Assembly (NCBI GenBank): GCA_000432655.1
Contig: HF986312.1
Span: forward strand, 2,149 to 7,842
Length of the DNA stretch: 5,694 nucleotides
Reading direction: 5' to 3'
Origin: Bacteroides sp. CAG:1060
Lineage (GTDB): Bacteria > Bacteroidota > Bacteroidia > Bacteroidales > UBA932
Position numbers and translations under genes: made by a program. Below the pieces are notes generated by a model, which saw only the letters and a program-made list of their open reading frames with translations, was not told where the DNA came from and did no database searches. The number at the start of each line of letters is the position of its first letter. Within the stretch, counting starts at the first letter, position 1. Below, piece by piece: positions 1 to 5,694 of this stretch.

Positions 1-988
1 TTTCCGTCCCGTCTCTCCTCTCATGGCTTACCACGACTTCAAGCGCTGCTGTGTCTGACGGCTTCCATGCGACAAAAGCGTCCTGCCTCCCGGTCACCAG
101 ACTGGTGAGCGGAGCATCATTCTGGTTGGAGAGATATCTGGTGATGGAAAGCCACTCATACGAGATTCCGCCTATCACACTTCCCTTTGCCGCGCTTCCG
201 ACCACTCCGGCGGAGAACCCTTGCCCGGCATAACGCGTTGCAGCAAAAACTCCGGTGCTGCGGAAGCGCCAGTAATCCAGTCCAAGCCCGGTGGCATGAA
301 AAAGCGTGGTGTTGGCTCCCTTGTTGCTGACAAAGGTCACATTCTGATCCTGATTGTACCTGCGATAAGAAGCGAAGCCGATTAGGTTCCATCTTGGAAG
401 AACGACTCCGAGCGAAGCACAGGCCTTGAAGTCGGATGATATGTTGCGTGGCCGCGGATCGAAACTGCGGTATTCATGGACAGCCTTATAACTGCCGCCG
501 AGTGAATACACCGCGTTGCCGGACCTGCGCATCCATTCACCACGAAAGAAGTAGGACTCATTCTGGAGATTTCCGCCGAGGGTATCCATGAGCACATAAG
601 GCTGCAGGAGTTCAAAATCCGCAGTCTCATTGAGCCGGACATTATTCTTGACAGCCCTGCGGTAGCCGACCGCTCCGCTGACAGCCGAACCCTCACTGAG
701 CCGCAGAAATGCATCAGCGTCAAAGCGGCCTTGCCTCAAGCCGTCCCCATCCTCAGGGACAACGGCCTTGCTCTCCTGCCGGAAGTCAAACGATGCCGAG
801 GCCGAAGAAAATGATACGTACGGGGAGAGAAGTCCGTAAGACGGGGCGAACCGCATGGCAGAAGCATTGCCAGAGGCAACAAGATGATCAATGTGCATCA
901 TGGTGCGTTCATTGACGGACAGACTGTCCTGAGCCCGCACCTCAAACGCCGCCAGGAAGGCGAATAGTATGATTAAACACTTTCTCAT
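1..988 (-). CDS. Outer-membrane beta-barrel protein, DUF6850-like, 3' end beyond the window
   Basis: The reading frame starts at ATG 988 and stays open to the left edge, giving 329 residues without a stop; the C-terminus is missing. Residues 1-19 form a signal peptide (Lys/Arg n-region, hydrophobic core, V-R-A then Gln20). The mature part has alternating polar and aromatic stretches typical of outer-membrane barrel strands, for example around 144-170 and 200-260. It contains the string HEYRSFDPRPRN (171-182) and a segment with FHATGLGLDYWRF (230-242). I recognise these, from memory, as resembling the Bacteroidetes family DUF6850, whose members have no known reaction or substrate. The start overlaps the stop of the lipoprotein gene by 4 bp (ATGA), with no Shine-Dalgarno sequence, so translation probably depends on coupling. 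It is the third gene of the receptor operon. The barrel location is fairly secure; the family name is less so. Confidence 0.78.
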   Translation of the reverse strand, partial: MRKCLIILFAFLAAFEVRAQDSLSVNERTMMHIDHLVASGNASAMRFAPSYGLLSPYVSFSSASASFDFRQESKAVVPEDGDGLRQGRFDADAFLRLSEGSAVSGAVGYRRAVKNNVRLNETADFELLQPYVLMDTLGGNLQNESYFFRGEWMRRSGNAVYSLGGSYKAVHEYRSFDPRPRNISSDFKACASLGVVLPRWNLIGFASYRRYNQDQNVTFVSNKGANTTLFHATGLGLDYWRFRSTGVFAATRYAGQGFSAGVVGSAAKGSVIGGISYEWLSITRYLSNQNDAPLTSLVTGRQDAFVAWKPSDTAALEVVVSHERRDGTE

Positions 989-1377
989 AGAAGCAGGAGA
1001 TCGAATTCGATGGTTATCTCATCCCCAAGGATATTTACCGAATCATTTGGAGAGCGGTGTGCATAGCACCTGACTTTTCGTACTGTACCGTCGGGGAGTG
1101 TGGCGTTCCCGTCAAAAGCGAAAATATACACTCCCTTGAGGACTCTGAATGTGCATGAACCGTTGGTGAACAGGGGATATTCATACTCCTCGCCAGTATT
1201 GAGATTACGGAAGAAATTGCCTTCAATAGCTTTATCCACCTTGATAGTCACCAGGGTGACGTCTCCGGCGTAGGCCTTTAAGGTCACCACTGAATAGATG
1301 TCTTCCGATGCCTTGCCACATGAGACAAGACAGGCAGAAACGGCAAGCGCGGCCAGGACAAATATTATTCTTCTCAT
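985..1377 (-). CDS. Small lipoprotein with beta-sandwich-like pattern (130 aa), possibly DUF4876-related
   Basis: The protein begins with Arg2-Arg3, a hydrophobic core and the lipobox L17-V18-S19-C20, so signal peptidase II should cleave before Cys20 and lipidate it. The mature part is about 110 residues. It has the pattern of a small beta-sandwich: a beta-rich start, an N-T-G turn near residue 70, then a GVYIFAFDG strand with a Gly-x-Tyr pattern as in prealbumin-like or Cna-B-like folds. From memory this resembles the N-terminal part of DUF4876 lipoproteins, which are often encoded beside similar TonB-dependent receptors; the usual members are much longer. Acidic residues at Cys+5 and +6 (Glu25-Asp26, after Ser24) could act as a Bacteroidetes lipoprotein export signal, which would place it on the cell surface; that is inference. 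Its ATG at 1377 overlaps the receptor stop by ATGA, and its TGA overlaps the next start in the same way. A role as accessory or ligand-binding partner of the receptor is inferred from context only. Confidence 0.82.
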   Translation of the reverse strand: MRRIIFVLAALAVSACLVSCGKASEDIYSVVTLKAYAGDVTLVTIKVDKAIEGNFFRNLNTGEEYEYPLFTNGSCTFRVLKGVYIFAFDGNATLPDGTVRKVRCYAHRSPNDSVNILGDEITIEFDLLLL

Positions 1378-4109
1378 ATCTTGAAATCAAGTTCCATCCC
1401 GAAGTACGGGGTCACGCTCCTGCGCACCAGGGCGTCGCCACGCCAATAATCGGGCGTTACATCAAATATCTTGTTGACATACAGCGAGCAGGATACCTTG
1501 TCATGGTAGAGTTTCTTGCTTACTTTTAGATTGACATTCATCGCGAACGGCGTCCGCTGGTACTGGTAGAGGGACTCGGTATAATCCCTGATCAAATGGC
1601 GTAGCACCGCGTCTCCCTCCGCTGCTGCGGTATCGAATGGGTGCACAGTCCCGGCCTTGTCAATATAGGAGTCAGGATACTTGCTCTCAGGCATCGACCG
1701 GCGTCCGGAAAACCACTTGCACTGGAACGATGTCGAGAATATAAGCCCGAGACTGGGAATCTGTGTGTCGAACATCAGGTTTGTGACAAGTGAATCATAG
1801 AAACTTCCGTCGTTCATCTCATAGATGCCTATGTACGGGTACGGTTTGCCGCTTATCATGACATTAGGGCGATAGTACTCTGGCTGGCTGTTCATGTATT
1901 CGGTGCGGAGCCAGGCTCCGTTGGCCGTGATTCTGGTATTGATAGCCTTGATCCTGCGTGTGCTGAAGCTGAATTCAAGACCCTGCTTGAGGGTACGGCT
2001 GCCGTTGGTGTTGAAACTATAGGCTGTAAGGATGGTGTCGTTCTGGTAAGGGAGTCCATCAAGAGATGGAGGGCCGGTCAGCACTGACTTGTCTATGGCG
2101 GACGCGTCGTATTTCTTGGCGACGACTGAAAGGTACTCATAGGCGTAACGGAAGCCGGAAGTCATATCTTCGCGGAACCAGTCAATCGAGAATGAGTAGC
2201 CGTTCCAGTCAGCGTCCGCACCGACCTCCCACTTGAGGTTGCTTGCAGGCTGGAGCGCGGTGTTGGTCGGGTCAATTTTGTATACAAGCAGATTGACCCT
2301 CCTGAGGTTTTCCTCCACCGGCCAGTAGTTCAGCAGGGTAACATCCCCGTATATCGGATCCGGGAAAAGCATGTCCATTGTAGGGAACTTGGTATGCCGC
2401 CCGATGCCGCCGTAGATTCCATAATCAAGTTTATACCCTCTCAGAAAGACTGTCGGGAGTGCGATGCGCATGTTGGTGCGGGGATCGAGATACGGCTTCA
2501 TGTTGACTTCATAACCATTTCCTGCCCCTGCCATCATCTCGGCACGCAAACCGAGAACCCAGTCCAGACTGATGTCCCCTAAAGACTTTGAGATGTGATC
2601 TTCCGCGAAGACGGAAAACTGATGAGTGGACGGGATTGCGCTGTATGGTCTCGGGCGCACTCCCATGCTTGTTGAGAACGGTCTGGAAGTGTCGAAGATG
2701 GTACCGCGTCCGAAGTTCTTGTCCATATTCCACTCCGCACCTGTCTGGATCTTATGGACGCCACTTGAAAACATGGCCGATGCGCTGAAGAACATATAGA
2801 ACGGGCGTCCGTCCACCTGGAGCGTAGCGTCATATTTCGCCGGAATTATCAGGGCGTCATGCTCTCCAGGCTCAAGCGATGTGGAGACTGGAGTTGCCTT
2901 GCCAAGGGCATTATGCTTCCATCGGTCTATCAAGTCACGCTCATAGGAGAGTGATGCATGTGTCTCCAGCGAGCGGAAGAACGACGAGTCCCCGAGAGCC
3001 CTAAGGGTATAGCCACCGCTGAGGGAGAACTTGTTGTATGCGGAACTGTAAGTCTCTATAGGCATTCCGCCTTCTGTGATATCAAGGTCCACATCGGATT
3101 TCTGATTATCAAATGAGCCTGTATAGTCGAGACTGCCGGTCAGTTGACCGACATAACGTTCACCGCGCATGTCCTTACCGGCCCTTAAACTGGCGGGCAG
3201 GCGCTTCCAGTTCTGACGGGTCTGGCGCGGATCCGCGCGGGAGTCAAGGAAATTGATGCTGGTGTTGAGTGTGGTCCTGCCAGATTCGTTTTCCCGCTCG
3301 AAACCCTTACCAAGATAAAAGAGTTTGCTTTTCATATCCGATTTGAAGCGGGCATGCAGATCGCTGCCGCCCCTTTTGCGGATTATGTTGACAAGACCGC
3401 TTGTGAGATCACCGTATCTGACGGAGGCGATGCCGCGGACGATATCAACATTCTCGATGTCCTCCGTGCTGATTTCACGCATGTCTGTCCCGAAATTGAC
3501 ATAACTGCTCCCGTAGTTGCTGTAAGCAGGCGTGGACTGAAGGTTGGCATCGTTGTCAAGAGGCCTGCCGTCCACCATGAAACGGGTTCCCAGGGCGGAA
3601 GTCGCATAGTCGCTGTCAGTCAAAGCATTCGCGGATCTCAGATTGATAAGTTGCGGTCCGCTAAGTGAGGGGTCCTTTGCCATTCCGCCAGGCATCAGTT
3701 CGAGTATGTCCGCAAAACTTGACGGCTGGATGTGCGCTATGGCATCGACCCCTATTCTCGTGGATGATGTGACACCATGGTTCTCGGTAGCTGTTACAAC
3801 CACCTCATTGAGTTGCTCTGCATCCTGAGCGAGCCTGAAGGACAAGGATATGTTCTTGTCGAGAACAAGCGTTCTAGAAGCAGGGAGATATCCTATATAG
3901 GACACATTGATGACATATTTTCCGGCAGGAAGGTCGCTTATGACATAGCGGCCGTCATCTCCTGCGACAGCCCATTTAAATGTCTGTCCTCCCTTCTGCA
4001 CGGTCACAGTCGCCGCTGACAGAGGGGAGGAATCGGCAGCATCCCTGACGAATCCCGACAAGGAGAAAAGCTGCAAAGCCGCAGCGAGCACCGAAAGCAG
4101 AACATTCAT
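1374..4109 (-). CDS. TonB-dependent outer-membrane receptor with CarboxypepD_reg-like domain (911 aa)
   Basis: This is an energised outer-membrane channel that imports a ligand using TonB-ExbBD force. Residues 1-18 are a hydrophobic signal peptide, unusual in lacking any Lys/Arg before the core. A carboxypeptidase-regulatory-like beta-sandwich follows (about 19-95; GDDGRY at 50-55, LPAGKY at 60-65). The TonB box is E-V-V-V-T at 102-106. The plug spans about 112-247, with FMVDGRPL at 177-184 and IENVDIVRG at 218-226 followed by RYGDLTSGLVNI. The barrel fills 250-911 and ends YFGMELDFKI, without the usual terminal Phe. There is no STN domain and no SusD gene beside it, so it is not a standard SusC or a FecA-like signalling receptor. 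The frame continues upstream to 5000 opposite the ABC ATPase gene, but ATG 4109 is chosen because the signal peptide begins there and a promoter lies just upstream. The substrate is unknown. Confidence 0.93.
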   Translation of the reverse strand: MNVLLSVLAAALQLFSLSGFVRDAADSSPLSAATVTVQKGGQTFKWAVAGDDGRYVISDLPAGKYVINVSYIGYLPASRTLVLDKNISLSFRLAQDAEQLNEVVVTATENHGVTSSTRIGVDAIAHIQPSSFADILELMPGGMAKDPSLSGPQLINLRSANALTDSDYATSALGTRFMVDGRPLDNDANLQSTPAYSNYGSSYVNFGTDMREISTEDIENVDIVRGIASVRYGDLTSGLVNIIRKRGGSDLHARFKSDMKSKLFYLGKGFERENESGRTTLNTSINFLDSRADPRQTRQNWKRLPASLRAGKDMRGERYVGQLTGSLDYTGSFDNQKSDVDLDITEGGMPIETYSSAYNKFSLSGGYTLRALGDSSFFRSLETHASLSYERDLIDRWKHNALGKATPVSTSLEPGEHDALIIPAKYDATLQVDGRPFYMFFSASAMFSSGVHKIQTGAEWNMDKNFGRGTIFDTSRPFSTSMGVRPRPYSAIPSTHQFSVFAEDHISKSLGDISLDWVLGLRAEMMAGAGNGYEVNMKPYLDPRTNMRIALPTVFLRGYKLDYGIYGGIGRHTKFPTMDMLFPDPIYGDVTLLNYWPVEENLRRVNLLVYKIDPTNTALQPASNLKWEVGADADWNGYSFSIDWFREDMTSGFRYAYEYLSVVAKKYDASAIDKSVLTGPPSLDGLPYQNDTILTAYSFNTNGSRTLKQGLEFSFSTRRIKAINTRITANGAWLRTEYMNSQPEYYRPNVMISGKPYPYIGIYEMNDGSFYDSLVTNLMFDTQIPSLGLIFSTSFQCKWFSGRRSMPESKYPDSYIDKAGTVHPFDTAAAEGDAVLRHLIRDYTESLYQYQRTPFAMNVNLKVSKKLYHDKVSCSLYVNKIFDVTPDYWRGDALVRRSVTPYFGMELDFKI

Positions 4110-4132
4110 TACAACTTGATTAAAAAACGGTG

Positions 4133-4164
4133 CAAAGATAGACTGCCGCGTCGCGCAAGGCAAT
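4133..4164 (-). promoter_or_regulatory. Leftward Bacteroidetes-type promoter of the receptor operon
   Basis: Read on the minus strand, TATCTTTG (4140-4133) matches the Bacteroides -7 consensus TAnnTTTG exactly. Exactly 20 nt upstream is ATTG (4164-4161), a 3 of 4 match to the -33 box TTTG at the expected spacing. Transcription should start near 4125-4128, leaving a leader of under 20 nt before ATG 4109. The leader is T-rich and has no Shine-Dalgarno sequence, which is common in this phylum. Confidence 0.75.
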
Positions 4165-4205
4165 CCCAATTTTGCGGTATCTTTTCCGGGGACGCATCCC
4201 AATTT
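4163..4205. repeat. 10-bp direct repeat between the divergent promoters, candidate operator
   Basis: ATCCCAATTT occurs at 4163-4172 and again at 4196-4205, 33 bp apart start to start (about three helical turns, hence the same DNA face). The first copy overlaps the -33 box of the receptor promoter. The second copy is followed by GGGAT at 4209-4213, which forms a 5-bp inverted repeat with its ATCCC across 8 bp. The repeats are directly visible; a role as a protein-binding site is inference. Confidence 0.45.
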
Positions 4206-4252
4206 ATAGGGATTTTGCAGACTCGGCAGTTCAATTATGCCCGCATTCAGTC

Positions 4253-4260
4253 TATCTTTG
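4253..4260 (+). promoter_or_regulatory. Rightward -7 box of the ABC operon promoter
   Basis: TATCTTTG matches the Bacteroides -7 consensus TAnnTTTG exactly and lies 17 nt before ATG 4278, so the leader would be only about 10-13 nt. No good TTTG or TTG sits 19-21 nt upstream (GTTC at 4229-4232), so the -33 element is weak. That may mean the promoter needs an activator, but this is inference. Confidence 0.65.
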
Positions 4261-4277
4261 CGGCAAAATCTGCAAGA

Positions 4278-5156
4278 ATGGAAGACAACGTAATAGTCTG
4301 CGACGGCCTGACGCATTATTATGGCAGGCGGTGTATTTACTCGGACCTGAGTTTCAATGTCGCCAAAGGTACAATCACCGGCCTGCTCGGTAAGAACGGG
4401 ACCGGCAAGACAACAACCATCAATATCTTGATGGGCTATCTCAAACCGACAGCGGGACGCTGCACGGTCTTCGGTGAAGATGCCTCCAGCATCAGCCCTC
4501 TTACCAGGGCGAGGATAGCGCTGCTCCTTGAAGGCCATGTCCAGTACTCGTTTATGACCATAGAGCAGATAGAGAAGTTCTACTCCAAATTCTATACGAA
4601 GTGGAACAGGGACGCCTACTATGAGCTGATGTCCAGACTCAAGGTGGCCCCGGGCCAGAAGATTTCCAATATGAGCAATGGACAGAAATCTCAGGTGGCT
4701 TTGGGACTCATACTGGCCCAAAATGCCGACCTGCTCGTGCTGGACGACTTTTCTCTCGGACTTGATCCAGGCTACCGCAGACTCTTTATCGAGTATCTGC
4801 GCGACTACGCCAAGTCCGAGGGGAAGACGGTGTTCATGACCTCGCATATTATACAGGATGTGGAGAAACTTGTGGATGACTGCATCATCATGGACTATGG
4901 ACGAATCCTCTTCCACGGCAGAATCAGCGCACTCACCGGCTGTCTCCTCAAGTATACCTACACCGGTGCGGCTCCGCACCCTTCTGACAAGATTCTGCAT
5001 CCGTTGGAATATCGGGGTCGCTCTGAACTCTACTCTTTCGCCACGCCCGAAGAAATCCGCGGCCTGCTTGATGCAGAAGGTATCCGCACGGATAATCTCA
5101 AGGCTGAATACATGAACCTCGAAGACGCATTCATCGGACTCACAGGAAAGTACTGA
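4278..5156 (+). CDS. ABC transporter ATP-binding protein (292 aa)
   Basis: This is the cytoplasmic ATPase of an ABC-2-type transporter. Visible motifs are an A-loop aromatic (Tyr15), Walker A GKNGTGKT (38-45), the signature region MSNGQK (132-137, a variant of LSGGQ), Walker B LLVLDD (152-157), a D-loop SLGLDP (159-164) and the switch His190 in TSH. The Q-loop region reads LLLEGHVQYSFMT (82-94) without a canonical Gln, similar to the P-E form of YtrB/CcmA-like ATPases. The catalytic Glu after Walker B is Asp157. The C-terminal segment ends with NLEDAFIGLTGKY, as in many ABC-2 ATPases. ATG 4278 is chosen because the ATPase fold begins directly after it and the -7 box lies 17 nt upstream; the frame is open further upstream but would cross the promoter. 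The permease gene follows after 2 bp. The substrate is unknown. Confidence 0.93.
   Translation: MEDNVIVCDGLTHYYGRRCIYSDLSFNVAKGTITGLLGKNGTGKTTTINILMGYLKPTAGRCTVFGEDASSISPLTRARIALLLEGHVQYSFMTIEQIEKFYSKFYTKWNRDAYYELMSRLKVAPGQKISNMSNGQKSQVALGLILAQNADLLVLDDFSLGLDPGYRRLFIEYLRDYAKSEGKTVFMTSHIIQDVEKLVDDCIIMDYGRILFHGRISALTGCLLKYTYTGAAPHPSDKILHPLEYRGRSELYSFATPEEIRGLLDAEGIRTDNLKAEYMNLEDAFIGLTGKY
5144..5150 (+). promoter_or_regulatory. Ribosome binding site for the permease
   Basis: AGGAAAG lies inside the last codons of the ATPase gene, 8 nt before ATG 5159. It is the only clear Shine-Dalgarno-like site among the gene starts in this window and supports 5159 as the permease start. Confidence 0.5.
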
Positions 5157-5158
5157 TT

Positions 5159-5694
5159 ATGTTCAAGTCAATGATATACAAAGAATGGCTGAAGACCGGG
5201 ACAGCCATAATGTGTCTGGTGATGATGATGGCCGGATTCACCGCCTACGATTTCCTGGCGCTCGCTAAGAACGCATCCCTGCATGGATACGACTTCCTTT
5301 GGTCATACGCTGTCGGGAAATATTCGATTTTGGTTGACAACCTCATCTACCTCCCGGTAATATGCGGGCTTGCCCTCGCCGCGGCACAGTTCATTCCTGA
5401 GACATTCCGCAAATGCCTTAAACTCACGCTGCATCTGCCGATGCCACAATTCAGGACAGTGTCGGTGATGCAGGGATACGGTATAGGCGTGCTGCTGGTG
5501 CTTTTCATTGTCCAAGCCGCATCGCTCGGCATTTTCCTGGGACATTATTTGGTGGCCGACATAGTGTGGAGAATCCTCTTCTCGCTTATTACATGGTATT
5601 GTGCCGGCTTGTGCGCATATATATGGGCGGGGGCGATAATGCTTGAGCCCGCCTGGAGGATGAGAATATTCGAGACTGTATTGATGCTCGCACT
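5159..5694 (+). CDS. ABC-2-type permease subunit, 3' end beyond the window
   Basis: The frame opens at ATG 5159, 2 bp after the ATPase stop, and runs without a stop to the right edge (178 complete codons). The protein begins MFKSMIYKEWLKTG, with the short amphipathic K-E-W start common in ABC-2 permeases. Hydrophobic segments are seen at about 14-36, 57-80, 106-128 and 136-162, with a fifth beginning near 170. The loop after the second segment (81-99, with P-E-T-F-R-K and L-H-L-P-M-P) matches the usual cytoplasmic loop, where many family members have a leucine-rich stretch ending in L-P. It should form the membrane channel for the preceding ATPase. No signal peptide or other domain is visible. 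I recognise the class from topology and context, not a named family; the substrate and direction of transport are not evident, though ABC-2 systems are generally exporters. Confidence 0.83.
   Translation, partial: MFKSMIYKEWLKTGTAIMCLVMMMAGFTAYDFLALAKNASLHGYDFLWSYAVGKYSILVDNLIYLPVICGLALAAAQFIPETFRKCLKLTLHLPMPQFRTVSVMQGYGIGVLLVLFIVQAASLGIFLGHYLVADIVWRILFSLITWYCAGLCAYIWAGAIMLEPAWRMRIFETVLMLA

Larger units (their letters stand above)
4132..4261. repeat. Perfect 14-bp inverted repeat carrying both divergent -7 boxes
   Basis: CAGTCTATCTTTGC occurs on the plus strand at 4248-4261 and, as its exact reverse complement, at 4132-4145. The arms are 102 bp apart. Eight of the 14 bases are the -7 box itself, so part of the identity follows from promoter consensus; the flanking CAGTC and the final C are the extra matches. 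Confidence 0.9.

Noticed and set aside
1001..1010. 10-bp palindrome TCGAATTCGA
   Set aside because: It lies in the lipoprotein coding sequence, is short, and has no associated stem, T-run or repeat partner; chance is sufficient.
3354..3668. Plus-strand open frame of 104 codons inside the receptor gene
   Set aside because: It is a shadow of the receptor plug region on the other strand, with no recognisable domain, promoter or ribosome binding site.
1374..4109. SusC-type polysaccharide utilisation receptor
   Set aside because: No SusD-like gene lies downstream, no glycan enzymes are visible, and the partner genes are a tiny lipoprotein and an orphan barrel.
4178..4185. TATCTTTT as a second rightward -7 box
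   Set aside because: It misses the final G of TAnnTTTG, has no -33 box, and is about 90 bp from the nearest rightward start, while a perfect -7 box lies at 4253-4260.
4116..4277. 54-codon upstream extension of the ATPase frame
   Set aside because: It would overlap the divergent promoter and adds no family-like sequence; the ATPase fold starts directly at ATG 4278.
4110..4277. Fur box or riboswitch in the intergenic region
   Set aside because: No GATAATGATAATCATTATC-like sequence is visible, and the predicted leaders of under 20 nt are too short for a riboswitch.
4110..5000. Extension of the receptor reading frame by 297 codons upstream, opposite the ATPase gene
   Set aside because: It is antisense to a well-supported ABC ATPase, crosses the promoter, and has no domain; the signal peptide begins at 4109. 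The open frame is a by-product of GC-rich codon use.
5303..5545. Minus-strand open frame opposite the permease
   Set aside because: The plus-strand frame encodes clear membrane segments and follows the ATPase by 2 bp; the opposite frame has no family features.

Overview
The window looks like Bacteroidetes chromosome, most likely order Bacteroidales. The evidence is a TonB-dependent receptor with an N-terminal carboxypeptidase-regulatory-like (CarboxypepD_reg) domain, a lipoprotein with a clear lipobox, an outer-membrane barrel resembling family DUF6850, and two divergent promoters whose -7 boxes match the Bacteroides consensus TAnnTTTG. Base composition is moderately GC-rich. I do not assign a genus.

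Layout. Positions 1-4109 hold a compact leftward operon on the minus strand. In transcription order it encodes a 911-aa TonB-dependent receptor (4109-1374), a 130-aa lipoprotein (1377-985) and an outer-membrane barrel protein (988 to beyond the left edge). Both gene junctions are 4-bp ATGA overlaps, so the three proteins are probably made together by translational coupling. Positions 4110-4277 are a 168-bp intergenic region with divergent promoters. From 4278 rightward on the plus strand lie an ABC ATPase (4278-5156) and, 2 bp later, an ABC-2-type permease that runs off the right edge. There are no RNA genes, mobile elements or CRISPR arrays, and no gene-free stretch above 300 bp.

How the genes may work together. 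The leftward operon looks like an outer-membrane uptake or surface-assembly module: a gated TonB-dependent channel, a small lipoprotein with a predicted beta-sandwich-like pattern, and a second barrel of unknown function. There is no SusD-type partner and no STN signalling domain, so it is neither a standard polysaccharide utilisation pair nor an ECF-sigma transducing receptor. The rightward operon is an inner-membrane ABC exporter-type complex of unknown substrate. The two promoters share a perfect 14-bp inverted repeat over their -7 boxes, and a 10-bp direct repeat lies between them, so co-regulation is possible but unproven.

The most notable points are the poorly characterised TBDR/mini-lipoprotein/DUF6850-like trio, the repeat-rich divergent control region, and an Asp in place of the catalytic Walker B Glu in the ATPase. 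The substrate cannot be read from the sequence.
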